In this document: positions 43,966 to 55,534 of the stretch, piece after piece
How positions within the stretch are numbered: the stretch's first letter is position 1
Layout: each line of letters opens with the position of its first letter
DNA from: Panorpa germanica
Lineage: Eukaryota > Arthropoda > Insecta > Mecoptera > Panorpidae
Direction: 5' to 3'
Assembly: GCA_963678705.1 (NCBI GenBank)
Contig: OY783216.1
Coordinates: forward strand, 13,931,818-13,995,817
Length of the DNA: 64,000 bases
Translations under genes and position numbers: made by a program
Notes under the pieces: generated by a model
Seen by the model: only the letters and a program-made list of their open reading frames with translations
Databases searched by the model: none
What the model was told of the DNA's origin: nothing

Positions 43966-46413
43966 TCAATTTTTTTTTAATCTTGAGTTATTTGCGGTGC
44001 AGATCATAGTACTAGAATAGTCAATATGCGGTCTAACAATAGCTTTATATATTTTTATTAAGGTTGTTGGGTGTGCGCCCCATTTGTATCCTGCTATACA
44101 TCGCATCAAATTTAAGCCTTTTTGACATTTGTTAATAATATGAGCAATTTCTTTCGCCCAAGTGCTTTTCGTATCAAAGAATATACCCAGAAATTTGGTA
44201 TTTGAACTAACAGTTATATTTTTATTTCTGATGGTTATTTTTGGACTGCAGTTTATTCTATGCCTTGTAAATAAAACTATTTTACTTTTTTCTGACGATA
44301 TATTTAATTTGATTTCCTTTAGTAAAATATCTAGTTTTCTTAATTTTGATTGTAATCTGTTTTGAGCTATATCTTGTGCATGGCCCATACTATAAATAAC
44401 TATGTCATCTGCATACATCAGTACTGTTGTGTTGTTATCTGATAGTGTTGTTAACTTTTCTGTGTATATGTTGAATAATAAGGGAGATAATATTGAGCCT
44501 TGTGGAATTCCGTGATTACATAGTATAGGACCAGTTAACTTATTATTGTATCTGACTGTTATTTCTCTATTTTGGAAGTAGTTTATAATCCAGTTGGATA
44601 TTTTGGAAGATATACCTATGTTTTCTACTTTTTCTTTTAATATTTTAAGATTACCATTGTCATAAGCAGCTTCAATGTCAATGAAAGCAGCTATCATATA
44701 ATGATTTTTACTATATGTTCTTTGAATATCGATATTCAATATGTTTAAGTTATGCTGCGTACTTCTTGTTTTTCTAAAAGCAAATTGTAACTCAGGTAAT
44801 CTTTTATGATGTTCGAGATACCATTCCACTCTGTTTTTGATGATTGATTCCATAGTTTTGCCCATACATGATAGTAAAGTAATTGGTCTGAATGATTCTT
44901 CTTTGTTTGGATCTTTTCCTGGTTTTAATATAGGAACAACGATATGTTTTTTCCAGTCTAATGGTATATCAGCAGTGTTTAATGACAGATTATATATTTG
45001 TGTAAGATGATTTATTGCATTGTCAGGTAGGTTTTGTATCATTTTGTAATTTATTCTATCAAATCCTGTGCTACTGTTTTTATTATGATTTAACGCGAAA
45101 TTTACTTCATTTATATTTATGTTATTATCTAGGAAATTATCTTTTATGGTGGTGGTGGTAGTAATATTTAAATTGTTGTTCTGTGGAAATTTTTTATTAA
45201 TGAATTCTTCTATTAAATTTTCATTATCACTTATCCTTTTAGTACTATAGGTTTTATTGTTAATTTTTCTTATATTATTCCAGACAATGTTGGTTGTTGT
45301 GTTTGGGTTTAAATTCTCGCAGAAATCCTGCCATTCTATTTTTTTTCTGGCTCTAAAATATCGTCTGGTTTTAGCTTGATGTTTTTTATAATTTAAATAA
45401 TTCGCCATTGTCATGTTTTTATTAAAAATAGTTAGTGCTAATTTTCTTTGAGCTATCATTTTATTGCACTCTGTGTCCCACCAAGACGGTTTTATTTTAT
45501 TAGGAGTTATATTATACAATCTGGTAGATGGAATATGTATGTCTGCCGAATTATTAATAACATCTCTAAATTGGTTGTATTTGTTTTCAACATCTTGGGG
45601 ATTACTTGTGATTCCATTTGTGATAAGGTTTGAAATTCTGCTTTCTATTTCAAGGCTATATTTCTCCCAATCTGCTTTTCGGAAATTTCTCCTCGTTAAA
45701 TATTCTGATGTACGGTAACGGTCTTTATTATTGTCATTCAGACAGAAAAAAATTGGGTAGTGATCACTACCTAAGCTATCTGCAAGAACTTGCCACGAAG
45801 TAATTTGTTGTGTTAACGTCATAGATACCAATGTGAGATCCAATATACTGTCCCTTGTACTGAGATTGCTTACTCTAGTTGGTTTATCATCGTTGATAAT
45901 ATTTAGATTTTCGTTTTCTATGAATTCTAACAATTCGTTACCTTCATACTGACTACCTGGACAGTTTATATCCCAAGCAAGATTAGTCGCATTGAAATCT
46001 CCAGCCAGTATAACAGAAACAGCTATTTGTTGTTTTATCTGTGACCAGTTTGAATTAGATAGTTTATGATTCGGTTTAGCATAGATTGATAAAATACATA
46101 TTACCTCAGTTTCGTTATGTGTTATAATTATTCCAACTATTTCGACCGAATTAAATGGGTTATTTAGCATTACTCGTTTATATTTTATAGATTTATGTAT
46201 CAAGATAGCAATACCCCCGTGGGGATTATAGTTTGTATTCTGTATCCTATCTTCTCTTTCAATAAAATAGCCTTTGATGTTGAAATTGTGATTTCTTGTT
46301 AAAAACGTTTCTGAAAGTATGCATATATGTATGTTATGCTTCTGTAGCATATGTTGTAGTTCCTCTTTAATATATCTGACTTCTCTACAGTTCCATTAAA
46401 TAAAATTTATCAT
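43966..46413 (-). CDS. LINE ORF2, endonuclease and reverse transcriptase
   Basis: The uninterrupted frame runs from an internal Met at 46350 for 794 residues. The real start is probably ATG 46413, with a TAA at 46396-46398 as its sixth codon. Numbering from 46350, the apurinic-type endonuclease has E14 (LSETFLT), GDFNA at 117-121 and SDH at 195-197. RT has FRPITLL near 487, FRKTRSTQHNL near 525, GIPQGSILSPLLFN near 614 and YADD at 646-649. It ends at a stop immediately after an A-run where RNase H is in another frame. The product would nick the target and copy the LINE RNA. Interruption of the first codons and loss of in-frame RNase H make activity unlikely. Confidence 0.9.
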
Positions 46414-46621
46414 TTTAACTGTTTTAATTAATTATTGATTTTTATATCTGACCTTGGTCTTGTTGTTTGATTTATTTATATATTTTATTTTATTTTTTTT
46501 TCTTTATGTTTATATAATTATTGTTGATTTAATATTTTAGTAAATTTATTAACCGATTAGGTTTAGTGATGTGAATAGAGTTTTTATTAAAAATAAACTA
46601 AATTTATATATCGATGTTTTC

Positions 46622-48049
46622 TTACGAGTTTGACCATTGTACACTAGATATTTGTTTCTTGTAGCTTCTAAGAGATTGGGATGTAATATTTGGGTCTTTG
46701 TTTGTATCTTTAATTTTGTCATCATTATTTTTATTATATATTGATGTATAGCAGGTATCATTATCATTGTTTTCCATTGTAATATCAGGTTTCTCTTGGT
46801 TGATTTGCTTTCTGTTATTTCCCTGATTAGTTTTCTTAAGGTATGTGTCGCTTTCTTCATTGTTAGGTTTCTTTTCTTCTCTTCTTCTTTTTGGAATTGG
46901 TTCTTTAGTGGATGTCGTAGGTTGTGGTTGACTGTAAGATCTTTGTAACGAGTTACCTGTATTTGATTTATTCACTCTGGTATTAGTTCTTCTGGTTAAA
47001 GGGTTTGGTTTGTATGTTGGTATTATGTTGATACTATTGTATTTATTTGTGATATTGGGAAAAGTCTCATTGTAGTTTAGAGCTTCAAAAGAGTTTTGAG
47101 TTCTTACTGAGTATAAATTGTCTGTATTTTTTTCTGTTAATTCTAATTTTGCTTCATAAAAACTGAGATTGTGTTGGGCCATGAGATCTTTTATCTTGAT
47201 TTGTCTTTTTTTTTCAGGACATTCATTGTCTGTAGCCTCGTGGTTAAGTTTACAATTTATGCATGTCGGGTTAGGAGATGTGCATGCAGTACGTAAATGA
47301 TCTTCACTTCCGCAGAATTTACATTTTGCTACTTTTGCTCTACATTTTGTGGCTGCATGTCCAAATTTAAAACAATTATAACATTGTATCGTCTGTTGTA
47401 CAAATGGTTCACATGCTCGTCTCACTCTCCACATGTAAACATAAGCAGGAATTGCAAGTCCTTCAAAGAATAGTTTTACTGTTGTACTGGGTTCATATTT
47501 TATAGCTCTGTCAACTCTTATTTTTCGATTTAGCCTTTGCACTCTCGTTACTTTAAAAGGTGGACACTCTATATTATTTAAAATTGTTTCTTCCGTATAT
47601 TCTATATCAACACCTTTTATAATAGCTACTTTTGTGCACCAGTAAAATGGGATAAACGCTTCATATCCATTGTTTTTCAGCAATGTTGATTTGGTAATTT
47701 CGTTAGCTAGTATTGCATTAGCACATTGAACGATTACTCTATTTCTTCCCACTTTTTTAATTTCTATTATATTAGATTTATTGCTAATTTTACAAATTAT
47801 TTCTGCTAATTTAAGAGAACTAAAAAATGTATTTCCATCACTATTATTTTTAACTATCATTACTTTATACGAGTCATATTTTGTTTCGGTGTTGTATAAA
47901 TTATTATATATTTTTTTAACATTGTCACTATTGTTATTTAAGTTTTCTGTTATATCACTGGATGTTTTATCTGTAGGAAATGATTTGTTAGTCACAGAGT
48001 TGTTTTTATTGTTCGGATTTTTATCGGGAGGTTCAACCTCCATATCCAT
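46622..48049 (-). CDS. LINE ORF1, Gag-like nucleic-acid-binding protein, 475 aa
   Basis: The intact frame has a low-complexity Asn-rich N-terminus, a central gag-like domain, and three Cys/His knuckles at mid-length: CYNCFKFGHAATKC, CKFCGSEDHLRTAC and CINCKLNHEATDNEC. A long polar, Lys/Asn-rich tail follows. This is the RNA-chaperone ORF1 of an I/Jockey-group LINE. About 200 bp separate its stop from the likely ORF2 start. The opposite-strand frames are shadows. Confidence 0.88.
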   Translation of the reverse strand: MDMEVEPPDKNPNNKNNSVTNKSFPTDKTSSDITENLNNNSDNVKKIYNNLYNTETKYDSYKVMIVKNNSDGNTFFSSLKLAEIICKISNKSNIIEIKKVGRNRVIVQCANAILANEITKSTLLKNNGYEAFIPFYWCTKVAIIKGVDIEYTEETILNNIECPPFKVTRVQRLNRKIRVDRAIKYEPSTTVKLFFEGLAIPAYVYMWRVRRACEPFVQQTIQCYNCFKFGHAATKCRAKVAKCKFCGSEDHLRTACTSPNPTCINCKLNHEATDNECPEKKRQIKIKDLMAQHNLSFYEAKLELTEKNTDNLYSVRTQNSFEALNYNETFPNITNKYNSINIIPTYKPNPLTRRTNTRVNKSNTGNSLQRSYSQPQPTTSTKEPIPKRRREEKKPNNEESDTYLKKTNQGNNRKQINQEKPDITMENNDNDTCYTSIYNKNNDDKIKDTNKDPNITSQSLRSYKKQISSVQWSNS

Positions 48050-48261
48050 ATTGTTAATTAACCAGTGATAATTAAATAGAAGTTACTTCACTTCTTAGTA
48101 ATATCACTTAATAATAATATAAATTATAATTTAAATACAAATAAATCACGAAAAAAAAATATTATAATTTGCAAAAAAAAAAAAAAAAAGGATCACTATT
48201 TATTTTATTGTTTTGTTTATTGTAAACACGTGCGCTCACCAAGGAGATTCGATGTAAACTG
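48050..48261 (-). promoter_or_regulatory. LINE 5' UTR, probable internal promoter
   Basis: 212 bp lie between the 5' end of the LINE and ORF1. In minus orientation it starts AGTTTACATCGAATCTCC. A long A-run on the plus strand (48174-48189) lies in the middle. Internal promoters are the rule for such LINEs; none is proven here. Confidence 0.45.
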
Positions 48262-48273
48262 ATAACTTTTTAA

Positions 48274-50037
48274 GTCTTGTATTATTTTCGGTACAAAGTA
48301 ATGTACTGGAGTAGTCAAAATGGTGTATGACAATGGCTTTGTAAATACTGAGCAGAGTTAGAGAACAACATCCAAAGCTGCTCCAAAACATCTAGCTAGA
48401 CATCTTATTACATTTAATCATTTATAACATTTTGCGATAATTGAGTTAATTTTTTTGCACCATGTGCTTTTTGAGTTAAACCAAGCACCCAGAAATTTAA
48501 CGTTACTTGCAACAGTTAAACATTTATTTTTCATAATAATTCTTGGACTTTAATCTAAGTTGTGTCTGGTAAAAATTATTACTTTGCATTTTTTAGTATC
48601 TCTAGATTTAAATCATTTAAGGTAGATTTTAGTATCTTAATTTTCTTATTGAAGTCTTTTTTGCGCTATGTTAAGCGAGTACCCCTTGCTGTAGACAACT
48701 ATATCATCAGTATAGAGTAAGATTTGTGTAGAATTATCCGCCAGTTTGATGATATCGTTAGTGTATATATTGTACAGTAGAGGGGATAGTATCGAACCTT
48801 GAGGCAATCCTAGAGAGCTCACGCATGGACCTAATAATTTGTTGTTGTATCTTATAAAAACTTCTCTTGGCGGGTAATTATTTCAAGTCAACTTTATAGT
48901 TTTTGCAGATATACCAATCTCTGTCATTTTGTTTTGTAAAGTTATAAGATTACGTTATCATACGCGGATTTCATGTCTAGAAAAGCTGCGACCATGTAAT
49001 GGTTGTTACTGCATACTTTTTGTATATCCAAGTTTAATATATTTAAGCTATGTTAGGTACTTTTTCCTTTTCTGTACGCAAATTGAAGGTCGGGCAGTTT
49101 CTGGTAGTGTTACAGATACCATTCTAATCTGTTTTTGATAATACATTCCATTGTTTTCCCTATACAAAAAAGTAGATTGATAGGTCTATATGATTCTGCT
49201 GAGTTTAGATCTTTGTTTGGTTTTATTATTGGTACTATTATATATTTTTCCAATCCTCTGGTATAGTTTGAGTGTTAAATATACTGGTAGAGATTTGTGT
49301 TAGTAGTGATTTAGCTATTGGAATTAATAAAATCGGTGCTTGTGTTTTTGTTATGATTTAAAGAGTACTGAAGTTAATCTATATAGGTTGGACTGTCCAA
49401 TATTGAAATGTTGCGGTTTGGAATTTTTGTAGTATTAGTAGAAGGGTTAATATTGCCCTGAAGAAATCTGTTTTTAACGACATCATCCAACCAATTGTCA
49501 TTATCACAACGTTGATTGGTGCTGTAGATTTTGATGTTTACTTTTCTTATATTTTCCCAAATACTTTTAGAGGTAGTATTGGGATTTAAATTATCACATA
49601 ACTTGTACCACTTAATTTTTTTCCTAGCTCTAAAATATATTTTTGATTTGCGCTTGTTCTTAAATGCAAGGAATGTTTCAATTGCAAAATGTTTGTTGAA
49701 GTAAGTTAGAGCTAGTACATTCCATATTTCACCATATTAATTAAATCTTATTGGGCATCAGATTGTATATTTCTGTAGTTGGTATAGATAACTCTACGGC
49801 TTCATTGAATCCTTCAGTGAATCTACCATAAAAAGATTCCATATTTGTTTCACTAGACATGTTTAGATTATTTAATCTCAGTTCTATATGGCTGGAGTAT
49901 GTTATCAGCTTTTTGAAAGTTACATCGCATGATTTCTTGCCTATTCTCAACAACATTGTTGTCACCAAAGCAATACATTATAGGGTAATGGTCATTCCTC
50001 ACATTGTTTGTTAGTATCCGCCAAAAGTGTATGTGAG
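48274..50037 (-). pseudogene. Older LINE copy: RT part
   Basis: The minus strand is a degraded relative of the younger LINE's RT. Near 48290-48350 it reads SIYKAIVIHHFDYSSTLLC, against KIYKAIVRPHIDYSSTMIC in the younger copy. The segment at 49741-49968 matches the linker before RT. Many stops and shifts occur. Together with 41580-42484 and 50790-51290 it forms one old LINE. Confidence 0.8.
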
Positions 50038-50043
50038 TTAACA

Positions 50044-50774
50044 TGGGTTTACGATATACATATGTTTTATTTTACATTCTCATAAACTTAAACATTTTAA
50101 AACTCTTAAAGTAAAAACCATACATTTATTTTAATATATATTCCTTTAAAAACTCACCCATAAATTACATTCAATAATTGCTTAAGATCTCAAATAGCAA
50201 GAGTCCTGTTATGTTTAGTAATTAAATAAACAAATATCTTACTCTATCATAAAAGTCATAAATTACACTCGTAAATTTAAAAACTGTCAGACTAGTAACC
50301 CTCATAAACTATAGTAAATCTCACGCTAATTCAAAATAACCACTTGACACTTAACTAAGGTTCCTACCCTTAGTTTAAATATACAACATTTAGTATATAT
50401 ATAGTTCGTAGAAATATAATAAGTTAGTCTGTAACAATGCAAGCATCAATCAAGATCGCTTACATTGAAACTTTCTCAACGTATCTCTATAGAAATACCA
50501 CTATCGCAGTACGTGTTTCTTTGATTCAGTAATGGTCAATTTCTATCGCAGATTATTGACATTACCTTAATTTTAATTTAAAATAACAAAAGTATAAATT
50601 ACAAAAGAAAGAAATCAATAAATAAATAAAGTATATAATAAAATATAAATAAATAAACTTAAATAATTGTTTTATTTACGTCGATTACGACATATGAATT
50701 AATAAGTAAATTAACCACCAAATATAAATTTGTTAATTACTTTCGGCTCCCAGAAAGTATACATTAACTTGTGT
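50044..50774. mobile_element. 731-bp insertion in the older LINE
   Basis: The old LINE's endonuclease sequence stops and resumes on either side of this block, and TTAACA occurs at both junctions (50038-50043 and 50775-50780). The insert starts TGGGTTTACG and has no reading frame of note. It could be a solo LTR or a MITE. Confidence 0.5.
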
Positions 50775-50780
50775 TTAACA

Positions 50781-51290
50781 ATAAAAGTGAATACTATTGT
50801 TAAATCTAAGATACTATCTCTTGTCCTTGGGTTTCTAACCTTATCTTTTCATTCTCAATAAATGTTAGCAGCTCCCTTTCTTCGTAATTTTGCCCTAGGG
50901 TAAAAGGATCCCGATCACACACTTGATGCAATGAGTTAAAGTATCTAGCAAAAAATATGGGTACATTTACTTAATTTTTTATGAAGGACCAATTCACATT
51001 ATTAAGTCTGTGGTTTGGTTTGGCGTATGTGGATAATATGCAGAATACTTCTGATTTAAATTTACAATATATTGCTAAGATATCTAATGTGTTCAATGGA
51101 TTTTGTAAATGTATTCTTCTAAGTTAGATTGATTTATGAATTAATGCTACCTACTCCTCCATGTGGATTTTATTCAGTTAATTGATTTCTATCATATCTT
51201 TAATGTTAAAATTAAGGTTTAGAGTTAGAAAAGTCCCACTTAAGATACAAATGTGTATGTTGTTTATCCTAATTAAATGAATAAATTACT
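50781..51290 (-). pseudogene. Older LINE copy: endonuclease part
   Basis: Minus-strand fragments match the endonuclease of the younger LINE, including LSTYAKPNHRLNNVNWS against LSIYAKPNHKLSNSNWS. Stops and indels are common. No ORF1 is seen upstream, so the copy is 5'-truncated near 51290. Confidence 0.75.
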
Positions 51291-51580
51291 CATTAATGGA
51301 ACGGATTCCCATACAATTCCATTGTAAAAATGTTAAAAAAAGTCAAGAATTCAACATCAAGATTATTACCTCAACACTGATTATTATTGCAAAAGTTACT
51401 TGGTTATATCTAAAATCATATCAAATCCTTTTCTGTATCACCCCTTATTTAAATCACAATTTTTATATATTTCCATAAATGCATATTTATTAGAGTTCCA
51501 ACATTAATTACAAACTTGCTTAAACTCTTGAAAACTCGGAAAGTCAAAGTTGACATGATCATCATATATATGCTTCAAAT

Positions 51581-51900
51581 TTAAGTCTCTTGTTTAAATA
51601 ATATAATAAAATTAGTATTACCTCGTATCAACTGTTTTGGAACTTTACTATATGTCTGACATAAATAAAAATAATCTATCAAATTGTGACGGCCAATGCT
51701 AAAAAAATTGCGAATATTATTCTGTTTATCGCATGCAACATCATCAAATATAAATATTAAATGTGGTTTTGCATTTTCAGGTCTAATAATTTTATCGTTA
51801 TCTAAGTATGTATAGTATTGCATACCTTTAATTTTATTTAAAATTTGTTGTAACATTTGATATTTTGGTTGATATAAAGATTTTGAATAAATGTATGTGG
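51581..51900 (-). pseudogene. Maverick/adintovirus-like packaging ATPase, C-terminal fragment
   Basis: The open minus-strand frame (51581-51856) covers the second half of an FtsK/HerA-type DNA-packaging ATPase. A Walker B-like LIFIFDDVACD occurs near residue 33, followed by FFSIGRHNLIDYFYLCQTY, the conserved segment with Arg and Gln found in virus packaging ATPases of this kind. The Walker A half is missing upstream, where 51913 onward is unrelated sequence. In Mavericks/Polintons and adintoviruses this ATPase pumps DNA into the capsid. The neighbouring protease and phospholipase fragments support a common origin. Confidence 0.65.
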
Positions 51901-51922
51901 TTCTATCTTACAACTTAGTGGG

Positions 51923-52673
51923 TGTTAGCTAGATTACCAGCTGTGGTTTTATAGCAGTTTTGATGTTATATAAGTCCTGAGTTGAGCACCCATTTACAAT
52001 ATAGTTTATTAAAGAATAGTTAACACATGACTTTTGTTTAATAGTAGTTCATTTAATTATTTCTCAATGAAAAACAATTATTTTACAATATTGTTAATAA
52101 ATCAAAAAGAGTACACAATAATAATATCACTTGATTATATACAATGTTTAGGTTTGAAGACCTTATTACAATGATTGCATATCACAAAGTAATGCATAGT
52201 ATAAGTAGTACATAGTTTTCATTCACAACTTTATAATGATAAAAACAACCTAGCATTAAACACTATACTTTTATGCACAAGCTACACTATTTACGTCTAA
52301 ACAATAACAAATATTACACCTAGCAATATAGATAAACTGATTTTAATTCTCAATGCCATTAACAACTAGTTAACACAACTTTTCCTGAATTTACCAATGG
52401 CGCCATACAAACTGTGTATGTATACGTATCAGCCATTTTTACAATCATTTTCCGCGCTAAACATACATCATCAGCATGGAATAGATAGCGAGCACGTATT
52501 GGTCTGTTCTCTTAGACGTTCTATGTACACGCTGTAAGCAAACTGTCAAATGAACGGCTTAGAGGGGTCCACAAGTCGTTTTAAAGCAGCGCTAATAACA
52601 TTTAAGTAAATCTTAATATTAGCAAAGTTCCTAACCTATTTTATAGAGTTCTTTATAATTATTATTTCTAACA
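51923..52673. mobile_element. Possible solo LTR
   Basis: The block begins TGTTAG and ends CTAACA, like the LTR ends of the gypsy at 27765-32647, and separates the ATPase fragment from the phospholipase gene. The flanks (GTGGG and AACTA) are not duplicated, and no partner LTR is present, so the call is weak. Confidence 0.3.
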
Positions 52674-52995
52674 AACTAATTATATTTAATCTTAAATTAT
52701 TTCCCACATGTATATATTTTTGAACAGCAAAACCGCATAATAAGATTAAACATAACATTAGTTTTTTCACAGTTTAAAGGTCCACATACAATACATCTAA
52801 TGTCGTTTGGTAAAAGTGGTCCATGTCTTTGATTATTAATGTAACAATTATTTTAATTATCTACATTCTTTACAGAAAGAGTTTGTTTTTGCTTTACAAA
52901 CTTTGTTGTTTAACCAGGCATGTGTTATGAATTAATAAAATACGTTTTAAATGTTTAATCTTTATATAATAAAATATTATAAAGTTTAAAATTGG

Positions 52996-53550
52996 TTGAT
53001 AGCACATACTTGGCTCAGTATGATAAAAGTAAAGAAGGGAGATGGACTTATTGATAAACTAATCAATAAATTACCTTTTGAATTGCACTTGCCTGGGTAC
53101 AACTATTGCGGTCCTGGAACACATTTAATAAAACTTGTAAACCGAGGAGATCAAGGAGTTAATGCATTGGACTCAGCTTGCAAAGAACATGACATTGCAT
53201 ATCACCGCTATAAAGATTTTAGTAAAAGACACGCAGCTGATAAAATAATAATTAAGAAAGCTTGAATACAATATTTTTCTAAAGATTTAAAGTTAAGTGA
53301 ACGTTTAGCATCATTACTTGTTGCTAACATCATAAATATAAAAACGAAACTTGGTTTGGTGTTAAAACGAAATAAAAAAAATAAAAAGAGGAAAGTAAAG
53401 GGTACCGGAAAGGTAAGGCATAGTATGGCAGCATTTAAGAAAGCTATTCCTAATGCTCGTAGTTCGCTAAAAAATATTTTTAATAACCCTGATAATCCTA
53501 AAAGTGTTTCAAACGCTAATAAAATTGCATCACGAGCCGCAAAACAATAA
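52996..53550 (+). pseudogene. Virion protein with parvovirus-type phospholipase A2 domain, one stop
   Basis: The first 89 codons contain a PLA2 domain: the calcium-loop motif LPGYNYCGPGT near residues 33-43 and the catalytic His-Asp pair in ACKEHDIAYH near 62-71. This is the arrangement of the PLA2 in parvovirus VP1 and in some adintovirus proteins, where it helps the particle leave the endosome. A TGA at 53263-53265 ends the frame, yet the same frame stays open to 53550 and encodes a very basic tail with KRNKKNKKRKVKG. I therefore read this as one gene with a single nonsense codon. The start at 52996 is the first Met of the open frame and is not certain. Confidence 0.7.
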
Positions 53551-53565
53551 ACTAATAAAAAGTCA

Positions 53566-53805
53566 AAATTTAAAGTTAATAAATTAAGAATAATTATTAT
53601 ACCAAAAGTAAGTGCTTGCCTACCATTTGTGGGATTATGACCACTAGGTGGATTGGCAAGTGTTGTTGCAAGAGTTGCAAAATTAATAAAAAGGATGCAA
53701 AAAAAAATGTTAACAGAAACTCCAAAACATAACCAAACTATGGAGGCAATTGCTATTGGAAAATCTGGAAAAGGAATTTATTTAAAACCTTATAAAAAAC
53801 GTTAG
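53566..53805 (+). pseudogene. Small virion-type protein, broken
   Basis: A plus-strand frame with stops in its first third contains a Gly/Ala/Val-rich segment near 53650-53685 and ends in KGIYLKPYKKR. It lies between the PLA2 protein and the protease. Its size, hydrophobic segment and position suggest a minor virion component of the same element. I do not recognise a named family. Confidence 0.4.
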
Positions 53806-53825
53806 GATTATATATCAATTTGTTT

Positions 53826-54275
53826 TAAAAAAGTTTCCGTTAAAGCTACCTAAACGAGCCCTTACTGATGTTGATTTAAAAAAATATGCAAAAAAATTTA
53901 ATTTTCCTCACTTTAGAGGGGAGAAATATTCATGAGAAATAATTTGACTAAAAAAATGTATATAAATGAATCTGGTATAATAAATTTAGATGATAAAACA
54001 TCAACAGGAACACATTGGGTAGCTTACATTTTTTTTATTTTTTTTTATTTTACAACATACATAATTTACAATCTGTCCTCGAAGAACATTAATCAAAGCT
54101 TACATAAAAATAAATAAACATATATTATATTTTGATAGTTTTGGTAACCTTCAACCTCCAATAAAAGCAATTGAATACTTTAAAAATAATACTATTCAAA
54201 AATTTAATACTGTAAATTTTGGACATTTATGTTTACACTTTTTGTATTCAAATTATTATATTTATAATAAATAAC
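53826..54275 (+). pseudogene. Adenovirus-type cysteine protease, broken
   Basis: Plus-strand pieces in different frames show the features of a Maverick/adenovirus maturation protease (Ulp1-like fold). An N-terminal LPKRALTDVDLKKY lies near 53840. GTHWVAYI at about 54008-54033 carries the catalytic His. YFDSFGNLQPP near 54128-54160 carries the acidic residue, and FGHLCLHFLY near 54217-54246 carries the Cys. A stop at 53932-53934 and a frame change around 54035-54115 break the gene. The Gly before HLC is preceded by Phe rather than the usual Cys, so an active site cannot be assumed even without the breaks. The enzyme would process virion proteins. Confidence 0.6.
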
Positions 54276-54354
54276 ATATTGCTATTAAAGCATGAGTTTT
54301 ATTTTTAATTTGTTATTACTATAACTAAGCTTATCTTGAAAGGTTTAAAAAAAA

Positions 54355-55015
54355 ATGTCTATGACATTTACAATTATTGGAAATGAATCCATATTAAGCG
54401 CCGATATTTTTCCTCCTATAGATTTGTACGATGAACAGTTTGAATTGGGAATAGTTGACTTTCAAACAATTAATTCAATACCAAACATTATTACAAATTT
54501 ATTATGGAGATGGTAAAGTTGGAAGATTGGTGATTCTAGAGTAATTATACACAACAGCGAATTTAAGGAGAAAGCTGATAAGCAAATAAAAAAAATATTT
54601 TTAAATTTAACCGCAAATACAAATACCCTTCAAAATAAAATACGGAAAAAATTGATTTTTCAAAAGAAAATTGTATTGGTTCATTTCTAGGATTTAATAA
54701 GCAAGTATTAGACTCTAATAAATTACATATATCTAACTTACCGGTAAACATTATTAAAGTAAAAAACATACGTATTGAATGTAATACTACATCCGGTTCC
54801 AATCTAAACGGACGTTTAATACACACAATTTATGAATATTCACCTGCTGTTCCACCAGGATATAAGATAATAGAAATTCCAAAGCAAATCATTTATCTTC
54901 CAATCGTTGTACAGAAAATAGATAATATTTTTTAAAAAATTGTTAGTGAAGAAGGTGAACTTATTAATTTTAGAAAAGAAAAAAATTCATGCAAATTACA
55001 CATACGAAAGATTCA
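54355..55015 (+). pseudogene. Capsid-like (probable minor capsid/penton) protein, broken
   Basis: The frame starts MSMTFTIIGNESILSADIFP at 54355 and is lost within about 55 codons. Later pieces in other frames, near 54690-54760 and 54830-54900, read as beta-rich sequence, for example GYKIIEIPKQIIYLP. Position after the protease and before the major-capsid-like fragment fits the minor capsid (single jelly roll) of adintovirus-like elements. That assignment rests on gene order and general resemblance only. Several frameshifts and a stop are present. Confidence 0.4.
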
Positions 55016-55504
55016 ATAATGGGTATATGTCATAATTTAAAAACAATATATAATTGGTCGTTCAATCAAACTCAGCGTAATACAACAAAGCCATTTAAGA
55101 GGTTAACATTAAAAAATAAACAATTTGTTAAGTCGTTAGGACTTAAATTTAATACTCTACAATGACCGCTCATATGCTTAATATTGGAGATAAAAGTCTC
55201 TTTGACGAATCATTAGGCCAATATGAAATACATTCATATAACCAACTATGAATTTAATGACGAAATTCGTATACCAATAAATCAACCTAATGTATATACA
55301 TTACCCTCGGAATCTTACTTATACATTGAAGGTAAAACAAAAGACACTTCAAGTGTACATACAAGCAACAATTTATTAGATGATAAGGGAAACTTTAATG
55401 TTTGTATTCCTCTAAAAACAATATTTGGGTTCTGTGAAGACTTTAAAAAAATTATTTTACCAGTAAAGCATGAATTAATAATAATTCTACCACAGAAAGC
55501 CTGA
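55015..55504 (+). pseudogene. Small frame and major-capsid-like fragment, truncated
   Basis: A short frame (about 55019-55164) precedes a piece starting near 55168 with IGDKSLFDESL. The open stretch 55223-55504 contains NDEIRIPINQPNVYTLPSES, YLYIEG and GNFNVCIPLKTIFGFCEDF. This resembles the major (double jelly roll) capsid protein of Maverick/adintovirus-like elements. Too few residues lie between these motifs, indicating an internal deletion, and the frame ends at 55504 where piggyBac sequence begins. The rest of the gene is not found. Confidence 0.4.
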
Positions 55505-55534
55505 AGTCTTTTTGAGGAACTAGTTTTTTCTCGT

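Larger units (their letters stand above)
42497..48261 (-). mobile_element. Nearly intact I-type LINE with RNase H
   Basis: The element is bounded by a 12-bp target duplication, ATAACTTTTTAA (42485-42496 and 48262-48273). Its poly-A tail shows as a T-run at 42497-42520, followed by a short 3' UTR to 42683. Going 5' to 3' on the minus strand it has a 5' UTR (48261-48050), ORF1 with zinc knuckles, and ORF2 with endonuclease, RT and RNase H. A terminal RNase H fits I-like clades rather than Jockey proper. ORF2 carries two lesions, an early TAA and a frame change at an A-run, so this copy is probably inactive. Confidence 0.9.

Noticed and set aside
53263..53265. Programmed stop-codon readthrough in the PLA2 gene
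   Set aside because: All neighbouring genes of the element are broken, so a simple nonsense mutation is the plainer reading.
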